Source: Proteobacteria bacterium ST_bin14
GTDB taxonomy: Bacteria > Pseudomonadota > Alphaproteobacteria > Sphingomonadales > Sphingomonadaceae
DNA: 64,000 nucleotides
Assembly (NCBI GenBank): GCA_002083655.1
Contig: MSXR01000015.1
Location: forward strand, 153,131 to 217,130
Direction: 5' to 3'
Shown one piece after another: positions 50,282 to 58,035 of the stretch; positions within the stretch are counted from its first letter, which is position 1, and the number at the start of each line of letters is the position of its first letter. Both the position numbers and the translations under genes were made by a program. The notes beneath the pieces were generated by a model that worked only from the letters and a program-made list of their open reading frames with translations, did not search any database and had not been told where the DNA came from.

Positions 50282-52198
50282 CTACTTGGCTGCCAAGAGC
50301 CGATCGAGGCCACCCTCTCCGGTGCCGATTTTTTCGAGGCGCGGGTAGCGCAGTCCGCCGTGATAGTCGATTGTAAAGCGTTCAATCCGCTCGTCGCTTT
50401 TGACGAGCAGCTCAATGGGTGCTGTGCTGACCTTTGCGGCGGTAATCGCTTCCTTCAGCTTTTCGGGCGTATAGGCAAAGCCGTTAACAGCGGTAATCGC
50501 GCTCCCCACCGTCAGCCCCGCGGCAAATGCCGGGCTGTTCCAGGTGACGCTGCTAATCTCCCCGCCCTTGCCCATCACCAGCCCCAGTGAATAGCTGAGA
50601 TCGGTGTTCGTGCGTCCCTTTTCATTTGCCCTGAAGTACGCGGTAGGGATTTCGGTATAGATCAGTTTATAGCCATTGGCGGCAAAGCCCGAAATTGGCG
50701 CAGGCGCGCCGGTTTCTGTGATCCGCGTGGTCAGGAATGCTTTCCAGTCATAGGGCGCAATGCTGTTCAACGTCGCCGCGACATCATCCAGCGTATAGGT
50801 TACCTGTCCCCAATCACCGTCATTGATGCCGAAAAAGGCGCGTGCGAAATCGTCCATCGATTTCTTGCCCTTGGTCTGTTTACGCAGGATGGAATCGATT
50901 TCCATCCAGATCAGCAGGCCTTCGTTGTAATAATCCTCTGATCGCTGCCAGCTTGTCCATGCCTTTGGCTTGCGCGCGGCGATGATGGGATCATTGGTGG
51001 TATCGACCAGCGGCCGCCATTGCCGCGCCTGTGCCGTGTCCAGGTTCGCCATGATCATCGCATAGGCATCCAGCGTGTCCGCCTTGCTGACAATGCCCGA
51101 TCGCGCCTGCAGCACATAGCCCCAGAACTGCGTCTGGCCTTCATAGACCCACAGCAAACTGTCGCGCATCGGCGTGCGGAAATCGGGCGTCCACAGATCA
51201 GCACCGCGACGGAATTTGCCATCCCAGCTATGCACATATTCATGCGGCAGCAGGTTGCGCGATGGCATGCTGGTTTCCCATTCGGTAAAATAGCCCAGCT
51301 TCACCCCGTCTTCCGACGAACGGTGATGTTCCAGCCCAATCCCGCCCAGTTCCTCTGATATCGTGAACAGGAAATGGTAATTGTCATAATGCTGCGCCCC
51401 GAACAGCTTCACCGCCTGATCGACCAGCTTTTTATGCGCATCAATCTGGAAGTCCTTGGCCACCAGTTGCACAGGCGTGTCCGCAAAGGCGTCGATCGTC
51501 ACGCGCGGGGATAGGGCGAACGCCTTGTAATAGCGCCCGGCCACGACGGGCGAATCGACCAGCACTTCGTAATTGGTCTTTTCATAGGCATAGGTGGTGC
51601 CGGTGGCCGTGGGGGTGGCCGTCGCGGTCAGCGCCGAGGCCGCGGTCCAACCCGCTGGGTAGGTAACGTTTGCCTGCACCGGGATTTGACGGGTGAAATA
51701 GCCGGCCGGATACAGGCTCATAGAGTTCCACTGCAGGCTCAGCATATTCTGCGTCACGGCCACGCGGCCCTGCGCCGGGGCGGTGGCGGACAGGAACTGC
51801 AGATCGATATCGATCGCCGCCGCGCCTGCCGGTATATCGATGTGAAACGCAAACACGTCCACCGGATCGCGCATCCACGCCACGGGCTTGCCACCGGCGG
51901 TGATCTTCAGCCCGGCAAGTTTTTCAATCTGGCCCGACGCCCAGTGATTGCCCGGCAACCATTTTGGAAACAGCAACACCATTGGCCCGGCCTGCGCGAC
52001 GGGGATGTTTTCCTTCACCCGGAAAATCCCTTGTCGCGTATCGGTCGCGTCGATGGTCAGCGTGATCGTGCCGGGATAGGGCGTGTCCTGCGCCGCCGGG
52101 ATCGTGTCGACATGCGGCACAGGCTGGGGCTTTGAATTTTCGGCATAAGCGGCGGTGGAGGCGAGCAGCATCGCGGTTAGGGAAAGCATACGGATCAT
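50282..52198 (-). CDS. Exported M61 glycyl aminopeptidase-like protein with PDZ domain
   Basis: A 638-residue protein with signal peptide MIRMLSLTAMLLASTAAYA. The zinc motif is HEYVH in RNLLPHEYVHSWDGKFRRG, with the downstream glutamate in LLWVYEGQTQFWG. A C-terminal PDZ domain follows (LGLVMGKGGEISSVTWNSPA, GSAITAVNGFAYTPEKL). M61 enzymes prefer N-terminal glycine. A conserved N-terminal beta domain spans about residues 40-230. Length is normal for sphingomonad members. Confidence 0.93.
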   Translation of the reverse strand: MIRMLSLTAMLLASTAAYAENSKPQPVPHVDTIPAAQDTPYPGTITLTIDATDTRQGIFRVKENIPVAQAGPMVLLFPKWLPGNHWASGQIEKLAGLKITAGGKPVAWMRDPVDVFAFHIDIPAGAAAIDIDLQFLSATAPAQGRVAVTQNMLSLQWNSMSLYPAGYFTRQIPVQANVTYPAGWTAASALTATATPTATGTTYAYEKTNYEVLVDSPVVAGRYYKAFALSPRVTIDAFADTPVQLVAKDFQIDAHKKLVDQAVKLFGAQHYDNYHFLFTISEELGGIGLEHHRSSEDGVKLGYFTEWETSMPSRNLLPHEYVHSWDGKFRRGADLWTPDFRTPMRDSLLWVYEGQTQFWGYVLQARSGIVSKADTLDAYAMIMANLDTAQARQWRPLVDTTNDPIIAARKPKAWTSWQRSEDYYNEGLLIWMEIDSILRKQTKGKKSMDDFARAFFGINDGDWGQVTYTLDDVAATLNSIAPYDWKAFLTTRITETGAPAPISGFAANGYKLIYTEIPTAYFRANEKGRTNTDLSYSLGLVMGKGGEISSVTWNSPAFAAGLTVGSAITAVNGFAYTPEKLKEAITAAKVSTAPIELLVKSDERIERFTIDYHGGLRYPRLEKIGTGEGGLDRLLAAK

Positions 52199-52282
52199 CT
52201 TTTGGGGAGCTTTCGGCAGGACGGGTTCTAAGATTGGCGTGGTTAAAGCAGCGTGGGGACAAATCGTCCAGCCTTGGCGCGG

Positions 52283-52927
52283 TCAACTGCCCAGCACGTT
52301 GATCGAAAAGGCAAGCACGCCGATGTTGAAGATGAACGCGGCCAGGCTTTGCGCGATAACGGGCTTGCGCATGTCCGTGGCGGTAATGGCGACATCGGAC
52401 GTCTGGAACGTCATCCCCAGCGTGAAGCTGAAATACACGAAATCCCAGTAATTGGGTTCGTCGCAACCGGGAAAAACCAGCCCCTGGCTATCGCCGCCAC
52501 CCACCGACACCGCATAGAAAAGATGGGCATAGTGCAGCGCCCAGACGGCGTTTGAAAACAGCCAGCACAACACCAACGTGCCAACCACCAGCGTAACGGT
52601 GACGCGGCTTTTCATGTCGGACATCTCGCTCGTCACGGATGCAAGGATGACCAGCGTCACCACGATGCTGATCGCCAACAGCAGCCCGCGATTGGCATCA
52701 TTGCCCTGCGCGTGCTGGCGGATTGTTGCAGCCGGGCTGCGCAGCAACGGCGCAATCGTGGCCAGAAACAGGGCACTGGCGATATCGAACGCGGCCATAA
52801 TGCCCTGCGCCACGCCCATCAGCGGGACCAGCGCCACCGTTCCGGTTGCCAGCGCGAACAGGAATAGCAAAAAGCGCGGCGGCGCGATGGTGCTGCCAAT
52901 GCGGTCTAGCAGGGGGGCGTGTTCCAT
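52283..52927 (-). CDS. DUF1345 membrane protein
   Basis: A 214-residue membrane protein with five or six helices and the family end PNYWDFVYFSFTLGMTFQTS, DVAITATDMRKPVIAQSLAA. DUF1345 resembles a two-helix potassium-channel pore without a clear selectivity filter; function is unknown. It is transcribed divergently from hisS, with a 15-base palindrome in the shared gap. Confidence 0.88.
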   Translation of the reverse strand: MEHAPLLDRIGSTIAPPRFLLFLFALATGTVALVPLMGVAQGIMAAFDIASALFLATIAPLLRSPAATIRQHAQGNDANRGLLLAISIVVTLVILASVTSEMSDMKSRVTVTLVVGTLVLCWLFSNAVWALHYAHLFYAVSVGGGDSQGLVFPGCDEPNYWDFVYFSFTLGMTFQTSDVAITATDMRKPVIAQSLAAFIFNIGVLAFSINVLGS

Positions 52928-53017
52928 TACCGGCGTGTAGCCCAGTTGCCCCGGCGCCGATATCCCCGGACCAATTCCCCGCGCGCCGATTGATTACAAC
53001 GACAATGGCCAGTGAAT

Positions 53018-53032
53018 TGTAACAATGTTACA
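53018..53032. promoter_or_regulatory. Palindrome TGTAACA-A-TGTTACA
   Basis: Perfect 7-base arms with a 1-base centre lie 91 bases before the DUF1345 start and 100 bases before hisS. The size and symmetry suit a dimeric repressor (TetR/FNR-like). No regulator gene is adjacent, so the regulator would be encoded elsewhere. Confidence 0.5.
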
Positions 53033-53131
53033 CGTATCTGCAGGCCCAGCCGGTCAGCGTTACAGATATGGCTCCCAAGCGTCCATGGGGGACTGGCATT
53101 CGCGATTTTCCTCGCTTAGACCACGCGCCCA

Positions 53132-54466
53132 ATGGCTCGCATAGAAACGCCCAACCGCATCCGGGGCACGCAGGATATATTTGGAGAAGACCAGCGCCGC
53201 TTTGCGCGGGTGGTGGAAGCGTTCGACCGTGTGCGTAAGCTTTACTGCTTCCAGCGGCTGGAACTGCCGGTGTTCGAATCAACGGCGGTGTTCGCCCGCT
53301 CGCTGGGCGAGACGACCGATGTCGTGTCGAAAGAGATGTACACTTTTGAGGATCGCGGCGGTGATTCGATCACGCTGCGGCCCGAATTTACCGCCGGGAT
53401 CGCGCGCGCCTATCTGACCGAGGGGTGGCAGCAATATGCGCCGCTGAAGCTTGTCACGCACGGGCCGGTGTTTCGCTACGAACGCCCGCAAAAGGGGCGC
53501 TATCGCCAGTTTCACCAGATTGATGCCGAAATCATCGGCGCAAGCGAACCCGCCGCCGATGTCGAATTGCTGGTGATGGCCGATCAGCTGATCCGCGAGC
53601 TGGGCATTTCAGACGGGGTGACGCTGCAACTCAACACGCTGGGTGACGGGGAAACGCGCGATGCGTGGCGCGCGGCTTTGGTCGCGCATTTTGAGGCGCA
53701 TCGGGGGGAATTGAGCGAGGATAGCATCGCACGGCTCGACAAGAACCCGCTGCGTATCCTCGATTCCAAAGACCCGCGCGACCGGCCTATCGCCGACAGC
53801 GCACCGGGGATCGACGGTTATCTGACGGTTGAGGCGGGCGCGTTTTTCGAAAGCGTGACGCGTGGGCTGAATGCGGCGGGCGTTGCGTGGACGCGCAATG
53901 ATAGGTTGGTGCGCGGGCTGGATTATTACCGGCATACGGCGTTTGAATTTGTGACCGACCGGCTGGGCGCACAGGGGACGGTGCTGGCAGGCGGGCGCTA
54001 TGACGGGCTGATCGAAAGCCTGGGCGGGCCAAGCACGGCGGGGGTTGGCTGGGCGGCTGGGATTGAACGGCTGGCGATGCTGGTGGATGAGCCAGAGGTC
54101 GAAGGACTTCAGCTAGCTATTGTTCTGGAAGCTGACGAACTTAACGACTTGGCTATCCGCATTGCCCGCGATGTGCGCGACGCGGGATACTCTGCTGAAA
54201 TTTTCGCTACTGGTAGCGAACGCAAGCGGTTTGATAAGGCAAAGCGACAAAACCCCTCCTCCATCGTAACGATCGACGATCGAGTAACGAGAGAAGGGGA
54301 TCGAGCTCTCGTTGGCTGCCGTTGGCTTCATGGGCAAGAGCCAACGCTCCGGGGCATTTGGTTTGCGGTCCAAAGCAGTTGTAGAGCCAACTACATTACC
54401 CCGCACGGTGATGGGACGCAAACAGAGCCTGGCGAATTCAGGGTTCTTTGGAAACCCGACCGATGA
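53132..54466 (+). CDS. hisS: Histidyl-tRNA synthetase with aberrant C-terminal part
   Basis: A 444-residue class II synthetase charging tRNA-His. The catalytic part is complete: motif 2 FRYERPQKGRYRQFHQIDAE, the histidine-specific RGLDYYRHTAFEF, AGGRYDGLIESLGG and motif 3 GVGWAAGIERLAML. From about base 54105 the codon use changes abruptly to lower G+C (CTT CAG CTA GCT ATT GTT CTG). The anticodon-binding domain there is recognisable (EADELNDLAIRIARDVRDAG) but diverged. The last 60 or so residues (VTREGDRALVG... to the end) do not resemble the usual HisRS tail, so the protein is slightly long. Its TGA overlaps a second, partial prfA start. Confidence 0.92.
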   Translation: MARIETPNRIRGTQDIFGEDQRRFARVVEAFDRVRKLYCFQRLELPVFESTAVFARSLGETTDVVSKEMYTFEDRGGDSITLRPEFTAGIARAYLTEGWQQYAPLKLVTHGPVFRYERPQKGRYRQFHQIDAEIIGASEPAADVELLVMADQLIRELGISDGVTLQLNTLGDGETRDAWRAALVAHFEAHRGELSEDSIARLDKNPLRILDSKDPRDRPIADSAPGIDGYLTVEAGAFFESVTRGLNAAGVAWTRNDRLVRGLDYYRHTAFEFVTDRLGAQGTVLAGGRYDGLIESLGGPSTAGVGWAAGIERLAMLVDEPEVEGLQLAIVLEADELNDLAIRIARDVRDAGYSAEIFATGSERKRFDKAKRQNPSSIVTIDDRVTREGDRALVGCRWLHGQEPTLRGIWFAVQSSCRANYITPHGDGTQTEPGEFRVLWKPDR

Positions 54467-54555
54467 CCACCATCTCCGCCGAACGCATTGCGCAAATCGC
54501 CGCGCGCCGGGATGAGCTCCAGGCGCTTACGGCGATCGTCGAGTTACCGTCCTAT

Positions 54556-54637
54556 CGTCACCCCGGCCTTGAGCCGGGGTCCCGCTTCTTCGGCGCGGGA
54601 CAAGGCAGCGGGACCCCGGGTCAAGCCCGGGGTGACG
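54556..54637. repeat. Inverted pair of REP-like units (CGTCACCCCGG... / ...CCGGGGTGACG)
   Basis: CGTCACCCCGGCCTTGAGCC with its continuation is mirrored by a unit ending AAGCCCGGGGTGACGG, about 30 bases each around a 20-base centre with GCGGGA. This repeat type is common in sphingomonad intergenic DNA. Here it interrupts the duplicated prfA start exactly after the LPSY codons. Confidence 0.75.
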
Positions 54638-54673
54638 GTTTCGGGTTGGGGCACATGACCAAACCTACTCCCT

Positions 54674-54700
54674 GTCATTCCCGCGAAGGCGGGAATCCAG
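54674..54700. repeat. Repeat GTCATTCCCGCGAAGGCGGG...
   Basis: A widespread short palindromic unit with stem ATTCCCGC / GCGGGAAT and GAAG centre. It lies between two REP-like units in the hisS-prfA gap. Confidence 0.7.
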
Positions 54701-54732
54701 CTTCTGCTGCACCGCCAATGGCGCACAAAGGC

Positions 54733-54763
54733 AGCGGGGCCCCGGGTCGAGCCCGGGGTGACG
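54733..54763. repeat. Third REP-like unit before prfA
   Basis: AGCGGGGCCCCGGGTCGAGC with CCGGGGTGACG is another copy of the unit at 54606-54637. It ends about 25 bases before the prfA ATG, so it displaces any normal upstream ribosome site. Confidence 0.65.
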
Positions 54764-54788
54764 GCTGTGGTGGGGATCGGTCGGTAAG

Positions 54789-55871
54789 ATGACCACCATT
54801 TCCCCCGAACGGATCGCGCAGATCAGCGCGCGGCGTGATGAGCTTCAGGCGTTGATGGCGACGGGTGACTTGCCGTCGGACCGCTTTGTTGCCGTCTCGA
54901 AAGAATATGCCGAGCTGGAGCCCGTGGTGAAGGCCGCGTGTGAGGTGCGGCGGCTCCGCGCGGAGCTGGGTGTGCTGAACGGGCTGGTCGATGCGACGGA
55001 CAGCGATGCCGAAATTCGCGACATGGCGCGCGAGGAAATTGCCGTCATCAAGGTGACGCTGCCCGATGCCGAACGCGCGCTGGCGCTGGCGCTGTTGCCC
55101 CGCGATGCTGCTGATGAGCGTGCGGCCATGCTGGAAATTCGCGCCGGCACGGGCGGGGATGAGGCCGCTTTGTTCGCCGGTGACCTGTTTCGTATGTACC
55201 AGCGTTATGCCGACAATCATGGCTGGCGGGTGGAGCTGATCTCCGCCAGCCCGGCGGAACTCGGCGGGTATAAGGAAGTGATTGCCAGCGTGAACGGGCA
55301 GGGCGTTTTTGCGCGGATGAAGTTTGAAAGCGGCGTCCACCGCGTCCAGCGCGTGCCCGCGACCGAGGCGGGCGGGCGCATCCATACGTCGGCGGCGACG
55401 GTGGCGGTGCTGCCCGAAGCCGAAGATGTCGATGTGAAAATTGATGAGGCGCGCGATTTGCGGATCGATATCTTTCGCTCATCTGGCCCCGGCGGCCAAT
55501 CGGTCAACACCACTGACAGCGCGGTCCGCATTGTTCATATCCCGTCGGGGCTGGTGGTGATCCAGCAGGACGAAAAATCTCAGCACAAGAACAAGGCCAA
55601 GGCGATGAAGGTGCTCCGCACCCGGCTGTATGAGGCTGAGCGGGAACGGCTGCATGCCGAACGGGCGGGCGCGCGCAAATCAATGGTGGGTTCAGGCGAC
55701 CGGTCCGAACGGATCCGCACCTATAACTACCCGCAAGGGCGCGTCACTGATCACCGCATCAACCTGACGCTGCACCGCCTGCCAGAGATTTTGCAGGGCG
55801 AAATGGACGAATTGATCGGCGCGCTGATCGCCGAGGACGAAGCGGAGCGGCTGGCCACGTTGGATGGGTGA
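54789..55871 (+). CDS. prfA: Peptide chain release factor 1
   Basis: RF1 recognises UAA and UAG and releases the finished protein. The 360-residue protein has the catalytic GGQ in RSSGPGGQSVNTTDSAVRI, the stop-codon recognition region around RVPATEAGGRIHTSAATVAV, and the normal MTTISPERIAQISARRDELQ start. No clear ribosome site precedes ATG 54789 (only GGTAAG), which suggests translation arrives by coupling through the overlapping upstream frame. The prmC start overlaps its end by 8 bases. Confidence 0.96.
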   Translation: MTTISPERIAQISARRDELQALMATGDLPSDRFVAVSKEYAELEPVVKAACEVRRLRAELGVLNGLVDATDSDAEIRDMAREEIAVIKVTLPDAERALALALLPRDAADERAAMLEIRAGTGGDEAALFAGDLFRMYQRYADNHGWRVELISASPAELGGYKEVIASVNGQGVFARMKFESGVHRVQRVPATEAGGRIHTSAATVAVLPEAEDVDVKIDEARDLRIDIFRSSGPGGQSVNTTDSAVRIVHIPSGLVVIQQDEKSQHKNKAKAMKVLRTRLYEAERERLHAERAGARKSMVGSGDRSERIRTYNYPQGRVTDHRINLTLHRLPEILQGEMDELIGALIAEDEAERLATLDG

Positions 55872-56697
55872 TGATGGGCTAGCAAGATCGGCACTTGCCA
55901 GCGCCGCCACCGCGCTTGCCGCCGTCTCTGCCAGCCCCCGCCTTGATGCTGAACTGCTGATGGCGCACGCCATGGGCGTTTCCCGCGAAAGCCTGTTGCT
56001 GGGCCAGCTTGACGCCCCCGCGCCGCCCGCATTCGCCGCGCTGCTCACCCGTCGCCTGGCGCATGAGCCGATTGCTTACATCACCGGCGCCCGCGCTTTT
56101 TGGACGATCGATCTGGCGGTTGGCCCCGGCGTGCTGATCCCCCGGCCCGATAGCGAAACGTTGATCGAGGCGGCGGTGGCGCATTTCGGGGCAACGGGGC
56201 CGGGCACGATCCTTGATCTGGGCACCGGGCCGGGCAGCCTGTTGCTTGCCGCACTCGCGGAGTGGCCCGGCGCAACCGGGCTGGGGGTGGACCAATCGGA
56301 CACCGCGCTGACGATGGCGCGCGCCAATGCGGATCGGCTTGGCATAGGCAACCGCGCGGCATTTGCGATCGGCGATTGGGCTGCCGGGATCGATCAGCGG
56401 TTTGATCTGGTGCTGGCGAACCCGCCTTATATCGCCACGGCTGAGCAACTGCCGGCAGATGTCGCGCGGTATGAACCGCATGAGGCGCTATTTGCTGGCG
56501 CGGACGGGCTGGACGATTACCGCATCATCGTGCCGCAATTGCCGCGCCTGCTGGTGCCGGGCGGCATTGCCATTTTGGAAATCGGCCATAGCCAGGCTGG
56601 GGCGGTGACAGCGCTTTTGCGAGACGCCGCAATGGGGGCCACGCTGCGCCACGATCTTGGCGGGCGGCCGCGCGCGATTATTGCTGCGTGTGATTAA
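55864..56697 (+). CDS. prmC: Release factor glutamine methyltransferase PrmC
   Basis: PrmC methylates the glutamine of the GGQ motif in release factors, with S-adenosylmethionine. The 277-residue protein has an N-terminal helical substrate domain (LDAELLMAHAMGVSRESLLL), SAM motif I ILDLGTGPGSLLLAALAEWP, and catalytic NPPY in FDLVLANPPYIAT. It overlaps prfA by 8 bases, the classic gene pair. Confidence 0.95.
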   Translation: MGDDGLARSALASAATALAAVSASPRLDAELLMAHAMGVSRESLLLGQLDAPAPPAFAALLTRRLAHEPIAYITGARAFWTIDLAVGPGVLIPRPDSETLIEAAVAHFGATGPGTILDLGTGPGSLLLAALAEWPGATGLGVDQSDTALTMARANADRLGIGNRAAFAIGDWAAGIDQRFDLVLANPPYIATAEQLPADVARYEPHEALFAGADGLDDYRIIVPQLPRLLVPGGIAILEIGHSQAGAVTALLRDAAMGATLRHDLGGRPRAIIAACD

Positions 56698-56948
56698 CAC
56701 GAATTGTCACATAATTCCGCTTGGAGAATAAGGCGAGCGCGGCTATTAAATGAGCAGGGGCACGCATTTTCGACAGTTTGGGTTGAAAATGGGCAGTTGC
56801 CCGGTTCCTTCGTCATGAAGCCGCTGTCGTCCGGTGGCCGTGGCAGACGCTTCTGTTCCCGGTGGTTGGGTCAGGTGCGACGAAGGACATGCATCCGCAT
56901 CTACGGAGCGACGCCAGTTTTGAATTTAAGGCACGAGGACAACAGGAC

Positions 56949-57899
56949 TTGATCAACAATCGTCAAGCCGGCCGCCGTCGCGGTCGCGGTGGGCAGCGCT
57001 CGCCAGGTGGTGGCAATCCCGGGCGCGGGCCCGAAAGCGGCAATCGCATCGATAATCGCGCGCGCGGCAATGCGGCGCAGCTGCTGGAAAAATACAAAAC
57101 GCTGGCGCGCGATGCCCAAATGCAGGGCGACCGCGTCAACACCGAATATTATCTGCAATTTGCCGACCATTATTTCCGCGTTCTCGCCGAAACCCGGTCG
57201 CGATTTGAAGAAAACCAGCCCCGCCGCAGCCAGAACGACCAGTTCGAAGACGGCGATGACGAGGATTTCGACGGCAATACCGAAGGCATGGCCGACGACC
57301 GCGTGGATCCCTATCAACCCGATCGGGGCGGCGACCGGGGTAATGATCGGGGCGACCGATCAAATAATCGCGACACCGCAAACCGCGACGGCGGTAATCG
57401 CGATCAGAACAGCCGGGATGGTAACCGCGCCAATGGCCGGGACCAGAACCGCGACCAGCACCAAAATCGCGATCAGCCACGCGATTTTGGCAATCGTGAC
57501 GCCAATGGCAATCGCGGCAATAGCCAGCGCGATGGGGCACCCCGCGATTCTGGGCAACGCGATTCTGGGCCGCGCGATTCTGGGCCCCGTGATGGCGCCG
57601 ATCGTCCAGCACGCCGCTATCAGGCGGATCAGGATGCGCAGACAGCGCCGCCGCCTGAAGCACCCGACGCCCAGGTTGAAGACGGTGCGGGTCGCCCACG
57701 GCGCGGCCGCCCGCGTCGTACGCCTGCCGCCATTGATGCGCCGCGCGGTGACGTCGACCGTGATATCGCGATTGATGCCGATCGCCTGCCACCGTCATTG
57801 AGCCTGTCGGCGATCGTCAGCGACGATGCCGAACCCGCAGAAGAAAAGCCGCGCCGCCGTCGCAAGGCCGCGACCAGCGAGGCAGCATCTGCCGAATAA
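56949..57899 (+). CDS. DUF4167 protein with long low-complexity RNA-binding-like region
   Basis: A 316-residue alphaproteobacterial DUF4167 protein. The conserved domain is INNRQAGRRRGRGGQR... and NAAQLLEKYKTLARDAQMQGDRVNTEYYLQFADHYFRVLAE (broken here into LEKYKTLARDAQMQGD and NTEYYLQFADHYFRV). A long Arg/Asp/Asn/Gly-rich segment (about residues 120-230) follows with repeated NRD and RDSG units, then a basic RRGRPRR stretch. TTG 56949 is the likely start (MINNRQAGRRRG) with AGGA upstream. Function unknown; composition suggests nucleic-acid binding or condensation. Confidence 0.85.
   Translation: MINNRQAGRRRGRGGQRSPGGGNPGRGPESGNRIDNRARGNAAQLLEKYKTLARDAQMQGDRVNTEYYLQFADHYFRVLAETRSRFEENQPRRSQNDQFEDGDDEDFDGNTEGMADDRVDPYQPDRGGDRGNDRGDRSNNRDTANRDGGNRDQNSRDGNRANGRDQNRDQHQNRDQPRDFGNRDANGNRGNSQRDGAPRDSGQRDSGPRDSGPRDGADRPARRYQADQDAQTAPPPEAPDAQVEDGAGRPRRGRPRRTPAAIDAPRGDVDRDIAIDADRLPPSLSLSAIVSDDAEPAEEKPRRRRKAATSEAASAE
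57543..57587 (+). repeat. Three tandem 15-base units inside the DUF4167 gene
   Basis: CGCGATTCTGGGCAA, CGCGATTCTGGGCCG and CGCGATTCTGGGCCC encode RDSGQ-RDSGP-RDSGP. They keep frame and probably vary in number between strains by slippage or recombination. Confidence 0.8.
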
Positions 57900-57922
57900 A
57901 CCGGGTAAAATCGGCCACAGAC

Positions 57923-57956
57923 AAAAAGCGGCGAGCCCCACGGCCCGCCGCTTTTT
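57923..57956 (+). terminator. Rho-independent terminator after DUF4167 gene
   Basis: AAAAAGCGGCG pairs with CGCCGCTTTTT around a 12-base loop, and the second arm ends in a run of six Ts. It lies 24 bases after the stop and is a strong intrinsic terminator. Confidence 0.85.
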
Positions 57957-58035
57957 TGTTGGGCGCGCCATTTGATCGGTTGACCAGGTTACTACGGACT
58001 CTAGCATCGCCAAAAGCAATCGGGAGAGGCTGGCC

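Larger units (their letters stand above)
54463..54792 (+). pseudogene. Chimeric frame: duplicated prfA 5' end fused to palindromic repeats
   Basis: ATG 54463 overlaps the hisS stop (ATGA) and begins MTTISAERIAQIAARRDELQ, a second version of the prfA N-terminus (MTTISPERIAQISARRDELQ at 54789). Over the first 24 codons 59 of 72 bases match, mostly with synonymous differences. Similarity continues to LPSYR / LPSDR, then the frame runs into dispersed repeats yet stays open for 109 codons and ends in a TGA overlapping the true prfA ATG (ATGA). It is probably a recombination scar, but the overlaps could still couple translation of hisS to prfA. Confidence 0.8.

Noticed and set aside
54556..54763. 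CRISPR-like series of repeats before prfA.
   Set aside because: The units are palindromic, differ from one another, have unequal spacing and belong to known REP-like classes; no cas gene is present.
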